A stretch of 32,417 bases of DNA from Paraglomus occultum (lineage: Eukaryota; Glomeromycota; Glomeromycetes; Paraglomerales; Paraglomeraceae), in the NCBI GenBank assembly GCA_910592205.1, contig CAJVPJ010000242.1:1-32417 (forward strand). Direction: 5' to 3'. This document shows, in pieces, positions 32,043 to 32,417 of the stretch. The notes under the pieces are model-generated. The model saw only the letters and a list, made by a program, of their open reading frames with translations, was not told the DNA's origin and did no database searches. Position numbers and translations under genes: made by a program. The stretch's first letter is position 1. Every line of letters starts with the position of its first letter.

Positions 32043-32312
32043 ATCTAATCGTACGATGATTTGCATTGAGATATTGGTCCAAGTTTTAACATATAGTAGA
32101 ATGTATTTTAATGTTTGTATTTTAATGTTTGTATTCCGTAAAATTCCTGGTATACGTTGGTTTGGTTAAACTGCAATGTAATCTAATCGTATGATGATTT
32201 GCATTGAAATTATTGGTTGATTATTGGATAAGTACGATGATTTGCATTAAATTGTTGGAATATGGTTAGACTGTAAATGTTGATCTGATCGTATGATTAT
32301 TTGCGTTTAGAT
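32043..32312. repeat. Degenerate tandem repeat with TGATTTGCATT core
   Basis: ATCTAATCGTACGATGATTT at 32043, ATCTAATCGTATGATGATTT at 32181, TACGATGATTTGCATTAAAT at 32233 and ATCTGATCGTATGATTATTT at 32283 are variants of one motif. Two copies also share the upstream phrase GGTTAAACTG/GGTTAGACTG, giving a unit near 100 bp. ATTTGCAT recurs in three copies. The array may continue past 32312; a piece of ATCTAATCAT is seen at 32329. Confidence 0.65.
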
Positions 32313-32417
32313 GTAAACATGACTATTGATCTAATCATCAATATTAGATTACATACAATCTGACAGATAAATGAGACTAAAACTTTACACTAATAATGTG
32401 ATACGAATGCTCCGATA

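Noticed and set aside
1-32417. CRISPR array, rRNA genes, bacterial operons or a biosynthetic gene cluster
   Set aside because: No regularly spaced repeats with unique spacers, no rRNA-like sequence, and the intron-bearing genes belong to unrelated housekeeping pathways.

Overview
The window looks like nuclear DNA of an early-diverging, A+T-rich fungus (about one third G+C by eye). The evidence is a fungal OPI3-type phospholipid methyltransferase, a peroxisomal enoyl-CoA isomerase ending in SKL, genes with many short spliceosomal introns (about 70-240 nt), a eukaryotic tRNA-Trp, and abundant decayed transposon sequence. A Mucoromycota/Glomeromycotina-like genome fits best, but the species is inference.

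Layout from left to right. 1-1463 is a graveyard of broken mobile-element-like genes: a left-truncated ORF on +, a frameshifted coiled-coil ORF on -, and a third fragment whose diverged copy lies inverted 30 kb away at 31143-31640. 2002-4691 (+) is a nine-exon SNU66/SART1 gene (tri-snRNP splicing factor), which appears to lack its usual N-terminal region. 5258-5926 (-) is a one-exon mitochondrial J-protein resembling DNAJC30. 8450-9419 (+) is a six-exon OPI3 gene with a 16-bp palindromic E-box in its promoter. 9705-9776 (-) is tRNA-Trp(CCA). 11337-11959 (+) is a two-exon PrxQ/BCP-type peroxiredoxin. 12182-13890 holds decayed, unassigned coding sequence. 16161-17670 (-) is a ten-exon peroxisomal enoyl-CoA isomerase that is nearly invisible to a simple ORF scan. 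18980-20374 (-) is a three-exon bHLH-zipper transcription factor of the MITF/Rtg3/USF class. From 20375 to the right end there is little convincing gene content: long A+T-rich intergenic DNA, MITEs, tandem repeats, a truncated pogo-like helix-turn-helix fragment, and a few small, weakly supported ORFs.

The intact genes are ordinary housekeeping and regulatory genes rather than a cluster. Loose links exist: mitochondrial/peroxisomal/lipid functions (DNAJC30-like, OPI3, peroxiredoxin, enoyl-CoA isomerase), and a bHLH factor in the same window as an E-box palindrome in front of OPI3. No convincing new multi-gene system was found. The most interesting items are the apparently beheaded SNU66 gene next to transposon debris, the OPI3 palindrome, the intron oddities of the isomerase gene, two MITE families (one with pogo-like ends), and a cluster of TGACGT sites at 29.5-30.4 kb. 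All exon joins were made by hand from reading frame and splice signals and have not been tested against transcripts.
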